Shown here in pieces: positions 22,942 to 26,276 of a stretch of DNA of 26,276 nt. Under the pieces are notes generated by a model. That model was given only the letters and a program-made list of their open reading frames with translations. It had not been told where the DNA came from and ran no database searches. Source of the stretch: an uncultured Collinsella sp. (GTDB lineage Bacteria; Actinomycetota; Coriobacteriia; Coriobacteriales; Coriobacteriaceae); the NCBI GenBank assembly GCA_938023905.1, contig CALJCO010000023.1, forward strand, positions 1-26,276. Direction: 5' to 3'. Position numbers and translations under genes: made by a program. The number at the start of each line of letters is the position of its first letter. Within the stretch, counting starts at the first letter, position 1.

Positions 22942-24008
22942 TGTGGGAAGCCGATGACTCTCAGGACCTGTGGGCGACGCCCGGCAACTCGCCGGCGGCA
23001 TCCATGGCGCACGGCGAGCGCATGGTGGGCTCGGAGCTGACGGCCGAGGACCTCGATGTCGACCGCACTTTGCGCCCCCAGCGCCTGGACGACTACTGTG
23101 GCCAGGAGCACATCAAGCAGAGCCTGCGCGTGTTGATCGAAGCGGCGCAGAGCCGTGGCGAGACGCTCGACCACGTGATTTTCTCGGGTCCTCCGGGCCT
23201 GGGCAAGACCACGCTGGCCACCGTTATCGCCAACGAGCTGGGCGCTCAGATCAAGACCACGAGTGGCCCTGCCATCGCGCGCACGGGTGACCTGGCGGCT
23301 ATCCTTACCAACCTGCAGCCGGGTGATGTGCTGTTTATTGACGAGATCCACCGCCTCAACCGTTCGGTCGAGGAGGTCCTGTACCCCGCGATGGAGGACT
23401 TTGCCCTCGATATCGTGATCGGTAAAGGCCCGGCCGCACGATCGATTCGCCTGGATATCCCCAAGTTTACGCTGGTGGCGGCAACGACCCGCTCGGGTAT
23501 GCTGACTGGCCCGCTGCGCGACCGCTTTGGCATTTCATATCGCCTGGATTACTACACGGTCGAAGAACTCGCGCAGATTGTGACGCGCTCGGCGTCCATC
23601 CTGGGTGTGACAATAGACCATCCGAGCGCGCTCGAGATCGGCTCACGCTCGCGTGGCACGCCGCGCTTGGCTAATCGTTTGCTCAAGCGCGTGCGCGACT
23701 ATGCGCAGGTGCGTGGCAACGGCCCCATCGAGCTCGATATTTGCCGTCAGGCGCTCGAGTTCTTCGAGATCGACGAGCTCGGCCTGGACTGGATGGATAT
23801 TCGTATCTTGGAGACGCTTGCCAAGACGTTCTCCGGTCGTGCCGTGGGACTTACGACCCTTGCCAGCGCGGTGGGCGAGGACCCGGGCACGCTCGAGGAT
23901 GTCTATGAGCCCTATTTGCTGCAGTGCGGGTTGATGATTCGTACGCCGCAGGGCCGTCAGGCAACCCTTCGCACCTTTGAGCACCTGGGGATTGAACCTA
24001 CCGTTTAG
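22941..24008 (+). CDS. ruvB: Holliday junction branch migration helicase RuvB
   Basis: A AAA+ hexameric motor that drives branch migration with RuvA. It is 355 aa with ATG 22941; a GTG at 22938 would add one residue. The ATG sits in a TGATG overlap with ruvA. Walker A is GPPGLGKT (83-90) and Walker B LFIDEIHRL (D134-E135). Sensor 1 is VAATTRSGML (about 179-188), followed by GPLRDRFG with the likely arginine finger R193. The C-terminal winged helix includes RGTPRLANRLLKRVRDYAQV and ends QGRQATLRTFEHLGI. The N-terminal 25-30 residues before LTAEDLDVDRTLRPQ are variable. No strong terminator directly follows the stop. Confidence 0.97.
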   Translation: MWEADDSQDLWATPGNSPAASMAHGERMVGSELTAEDLDVDRTLRPQRLDDYCGQEHIKQSLRVLIEAAQSRGETLDHVIFSGPPGLGKTTLATVIANELGAQIKTTSGPAIARTGDLAAILTNLQPGDVLFIDEIHRLNRSVEEVLYPAMEDFALDIVIGKGPAARSIRLDIPKFTLVAATTRSGMLTGPLRDRFGISYRLDYYTVEELAQIVTRSASILGVTIDHPSALEIGSRSRGTPRLANRLLKRVRDYAQVRGNGPIELDICRQALEFFEIDELGLDWMDIRILETLAKTFSGRAVGLTTLASAVGEDPGTLEDVYEPYLLQCGLMIRTPQGRQATLRTFEHLGIEPTV

Positions 24009-24037
24009 GGCGCTTTGTTTTGGCGGGCTGTTGGGCT

Positions 24038-24078
24038 ATCGCCGGGCATCGGGTAAACATATCGCCGTTCATCGGTTA
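24038..24078. repeat. Direct repeat upstream of fhs
   Basis: ATCGCCGGGCATCGGGTA (24038-24055) and ATCGCCGTTCATCGGTTA (24061-24078) match at 15 of 18 bases and start 23 bp apart, about two helical turns. They lie just upstream of the candidate fhs promoter and could be a pair of regulator-binding sites. Confidence 0.5.
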
Positions 24079-24084
24079 TGGGCG

Positions 24085-24112
24085 TTTTACTATTGCGCGC
24101 CCGTGCTATGCT
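24085..24112 (+). promoter_or_regulatory. Candidate fhs promoter
   Basis: Extended -10 TGCTATGCT (24104-24112), with -35-like TTTTAC (24085-24090) 16 nt upstream of the hexamer. The predicted start is about 35 nt before the fhs ATG. Confidence 0.5.
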
Positions 24113-24152
24113 GAATTGGTCTTTTTCTCATCCGGTAACGAAAGGACCGTCC

Positions 24153-25820
24153 ATGCCTACTGACATCGAAATCGCACGTTCCGTCACACCGCTGCCCATT
24201 ACCGAGGTGGCCAAGAACGCCGGTGTCGACGTAAAGCACCTGATTCCGTACGGCTTCGACAAGGCTAAGGTCGACTACTCTCTGCTTAATGAGCCAACTG
24301 ATCACCAGGCCAAGCTCGTCCTCGTGACCGCCATCAACCCCACGCCTGCGGGCGAGGGTAAGACCACCACGACCATCGGTCTGGCCGATGGCCTGCGCCG
24401 TCGCGGCGTCAAGAGTGCTGTGGCCCTGCGTGAGCCTTCGCTCGGTCCCGTCTTTGGCGTCAAGGGCGGTGCCGCCGGCGGCGGCTGGGCGCAGGTCATC
24501 CCCATGGAGGACATCAACCTGCACTTTACCGGTGACTTCCACGCTATCGGTGCCGCTAACAACCTGCTGGCCGCCATGCTCGACAACCATATTCAGCAGG
24601 GCAACCAGCTCGGTATCGATGTTAAGCGCATCACCTGGAAGCGCGTCGTCGACATGAACGACCGTCAGCTGCGCCATGTCATCGACGGTATTGGCGGCAA
24701 GGCCCAGGGCGTGCCGCGCGAGGACGGCTTCGATATCACCGTTGCCTCCGAGGTCATGGCAATCCTGTGCCTGTCCACGAGCATCAATGACCTCAAGGAG
24801 CGCCTGGGCGAGATTGTTGTCGGCTACAGCTATGCCGGCGAGCCCGTTCGCGCCCGTGACCTTAAGGCTCAGGGTGCCATGGCGGCCCTGCTCAAGGATG
24901 CGCTCAAGCCCAATCTGGTGCAGACGCTCGAGGGTACGCCCGCGTTTGTCCACGGCGGTCCCTTCGCCAATATTGCCCACGGCTGCAACTCCATCATGGC
25001 CACGCGTATGGCGATGCGCTTTGGCGATGTCGCCATTACCGAGGCCGGCTTCGGTGCCGATCTGGGTGCCGAGAAGTTCCTCGACATCAAGTGCCGCATG
25101 ACGGGCGTTCGCCCCAGCGCCGTCGTGGTCGTCGCGACCGCTCGTGCGCTGAAGTACAACGGTGGCGTCGCCAAGGCCGACCTCAACGAGGAGAACCTCG
25201 AGGCACTCAAGGCCGGCATGCCCAACCTGCTGCGTCACGTCGACAACATCCAGAACGTTTATGGTCTGCCCTGCGTAGTCGCCATCAACCGCTTCCCGAC
25301 GGACACCGAGGCCGAGCTTGCGCTCATCGAGTTCGAGTGTCAGAAGCTCGGCGTCAACGTAAAGCTTTCCGAGGTCTGGGCCAAGGGCGGCGAGGGCGCG
25401 CTCGAGCTTGCCGATGAGGTCATGCGTCTGATTGAGCAGCCGAGCGAGCTCAAGTTTGCCTATGAGGACGGCGCCGATGTGGCCGACGCTCTTGAGGCCA
25501 TTGCCACCAAGGTCTACCGCGCCGACGGCGTCGACTTTACGCCGGCCGCCAAGCGCCAGCTCGCCGAGCTGCGCGAGAACGGCTTTGGCAACCTGCCGGT
25601 GTGCGTGGCCAAGACGCAGTACAGCTTTAGCGACAACGCCAAGGCCCTGGGCGCTCCCGAGAACTTCCGCATCACGGTGCGCGAGCTCAAGGTTTCCGCC
25701 GGTGCCCACTTTGTGGTCGCACTGACTGGCAGTGTTCTGACCATGCCGGGCCTGCCCAAAAAGCCCGCCGCTGTTGGCATCGATGTGGATGCCGACGGCA
25801 AGATCACCGGCCTGTTCTAA
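24153..25820 (+). CDS. fhs: Formate-tetrahydrofolate ligase
   Basis: This enzyme joins formate to tetrahydrofolate with ATP, giving 10-formyl-THF for purine and formyl-Met synthesis and, in acetogens, the methyl branch of the Wood-Ljungdahl pathway. I chose ATG 24153 (555 aa, usual family length) because of GAAAGGA just upstream and because the protein then begins MPTDIEIARS. The upstream in-frame start at 24078 runs through the promoter. The P-loop is TPAGEGKTTT (about 64-73). LREPSLGPVFGVKGGAAGGG, DINLHFTGDFHAI, TEAGFGADLGAEKF and the C-terminal LTGSVLTMPGLPKKPAA are family hallmarks. It is a single-gene unit between its own promoter and a strong terminator. Confidence 0.97.
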   Translation: MPTDIEIARSVTPLPITEVAKNAGVDVKHLIPYGFDKAKVDYSLLNEPTDHQAKLVLVTAINPTPAGEGKTTTTIGLADGLRRRGVKSAVALREPSLGPVFGVKGGAAGGGWAQVIPMEDINLHFTGDFHAIGAANNLLAAMLDNHIQQGNQLGIDVKRITWKRVVDMNDRQLRHVIDGIGGKAQGVPREDGFDITVASEVMAILCLSTSINDLKERLGEIVVGYSYAGEPVRARDLKAQGAMAALLKDALKPNLVQTLEGTPAFVHGGPFANIAHGCNSIMATRMAMRFGDVAITEAGFGADLGAEKFLDIKCRMTGVRPSAVVVVATARALKYNGGVAKADLNEENLEALKAGMPNLLRHVDNIQNVYGLPCVVAINRFPTDTEAELALIEFECQKLGVNVKLSEVWAKGGEGALELADEVMRLIEQPSELKFAYEDGADVADALEAIATKVYRADGVDFTPAAKRQLAELRENGFGNLPVCVAKTQYSFSDNAKALGAPENFRITVRELKVSAGAHFVVALTGSVLTMPGLPKKPAAVGIDVDADGKITGLF

Positions 25821-25830
25821 GTTTCAAGTA

Positions 25831-25873
25831 AAAAAATAAGAGGTTCGCTCAGTGAACGAACCTCTTATTTTTT
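25831..25873. terminator. Strong bidirectional terminator between fhs and the SGNH hydrolase gene
   Basis: AAAAAATAAGAGGTTCG (25831-25847) and CGAACCTCTTATTTTTT (25857-25873) are perfect reverse complements around a 9-nt loop. T runs on both strands let it end both convergent genes. Its right end overlaps the stop codon of the hydrolase (25872-25874). Confidence 0.92.
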
Positions 25874-26276
25874 ATCCTTCTGTGTGGCTGCACAGATAAT
25901 CCGTCCATGCGGCATACCCGGCGGGTCTCAGATGGTAGCCGTCCGGCTGGGCGTAGCTTTCGATCAGGTCGCCGTTTTCATCTGCCAGCACTTCCCACAG
26001 GTTGAGAAAATAGCAGTTCTTTTCCAGCGCAATGGCTGCCAGCTCATTGTTGATCTGGCACAGGCGGTCGCGGTTCAAGCCCTCATGGCCGGACTTCTGG
26101 CATACTTCCGGCCGCACCGGCGTGATGGACTGCACATAGATCTTTGCATTTGGCAGTGTCTGGCTCAGCATGTCCAGCATCAGCCGGTAATAGGTCAGAA
26201 AGCTGCTATAATCGGTATCGCGGCCCAGCACGTTGGTGCCCAGCAGAACATAAATAGCTCTGGGCTGCTGGGCGGT
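25872..26276 (-). CDS. SGNH/GDSL-family hydrolase, C-terminal part
   Basis: The minus-strand frame is open to the window edge, so the N-terminal part with the catalytic Ser (GDS block) is missing and 134 codons remain. Block III is visible as AIYVLLGTN (Asn oxyanion residue), and block V as DGYHLRPAGY (catalytic Asp and His). The middle reads TLPNAKIYVQSITPVRPE, usual for SGNH esterases/acylhydrolases. The substrate is unknown: lipid, acetylated glycan or thioester are all possible. Codon use is unlike every other gene here, with many GAA, GCA and GAT codons and a lower GC content. It looks like a Clostridia-type (for example Faecalibacterium-like) gene, suggesting horizontal gain or a chimeric assembly. 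Confidence 0.8.
   Translation of the reverse strand, partial: TAQQPRAIYVLLGTNVLGRDTDYSSFLTYYRLMLDMLSQTLPNAKIYVQSITPVRPEVCQKSGHEGLNRDRLCQINNELAAIALEKNCYFLNLWEVLADENGDLIESYAQPDGYHLRPAGYAAWTDYLCSHTEG

Noticed and set aside
24078..24152. Upstream in-frame start for fhs
   Set aside because: This stretch contains the promoter candidate; the ribosome site and family length support 24153.
24090..25709. 539-codon minus-strand ORF opposite fhs
   Set aside because: Mirror frame of a strongly codon-biased gene; no domain or ribosome site.

Overview
The window looks like a chromosomal segment from a high-GC member of the Coriobacteriia (Actinomycetota), most likely Collinsella or a close relative. This is inferred from the strong GAG/GCC/CTG codon bias, the protein character and the gene content; no database search was possible. 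All genes except the last fragment share this composition.

Left part (1-4611): the 3' end of an M42 metallopeptidase, then mnmA and cysK on the minus strand. An Rrf2-family regulator diverges from cysK. These three form a small sulfur-themed neighbourhood: tRNA thiolation, cysteine synthesis, and a regulator with four cysteines in the Fe-S loop region. A 4-TM holin-IV/YvlD-type membrane protein (minus) and a YerC-type TrpR-like regulator follow. Downstream of yerC lies an almost perfect 36-bp inverted repeat.

Central part (4612-18891): four large plus-strand genes for DNA repair and replication: addB and addA (double-strand break resection), dnaE (replicative polymerase alpha subunit) and a SWIM/SNF2 helicase-like ATPase. 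The AddB-like protein keeps its nuclease residues but has lost two of the three C-terminal cysteines expected to bind its Fe-S cluster.

Right part (19042-24008): a small superoxide-reductase-type protein, then a glutamine-dependent NAD+ synthase homologue. The homologue is broken by one frameshift, and every catalytic motif I can align in both of its domains is replaced. A roughly 290-bp non-coding stretch with strong hairpins separates it from the tightly coupled ruvC-ruvA-ruvB operon.

End (24153-26276): fhs (formate-tetrahydrofolate ligase) ends at a strong, probably bidirectional terminator. Beyond it is the 3' part of an SGNH hydrolase whose codon usage is clearly different, suggesting horizontal transfer or an assembly junction.

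The best candidates for something undescribed are the retained but catalytically dead NAD+ synthase-like protein (with a Gly-Pro-Gln tail) beside ruvCAB, and the families of intergenic hairpins. No CRISPR array, tRNA, rRNA, prophage or IS element was seen.
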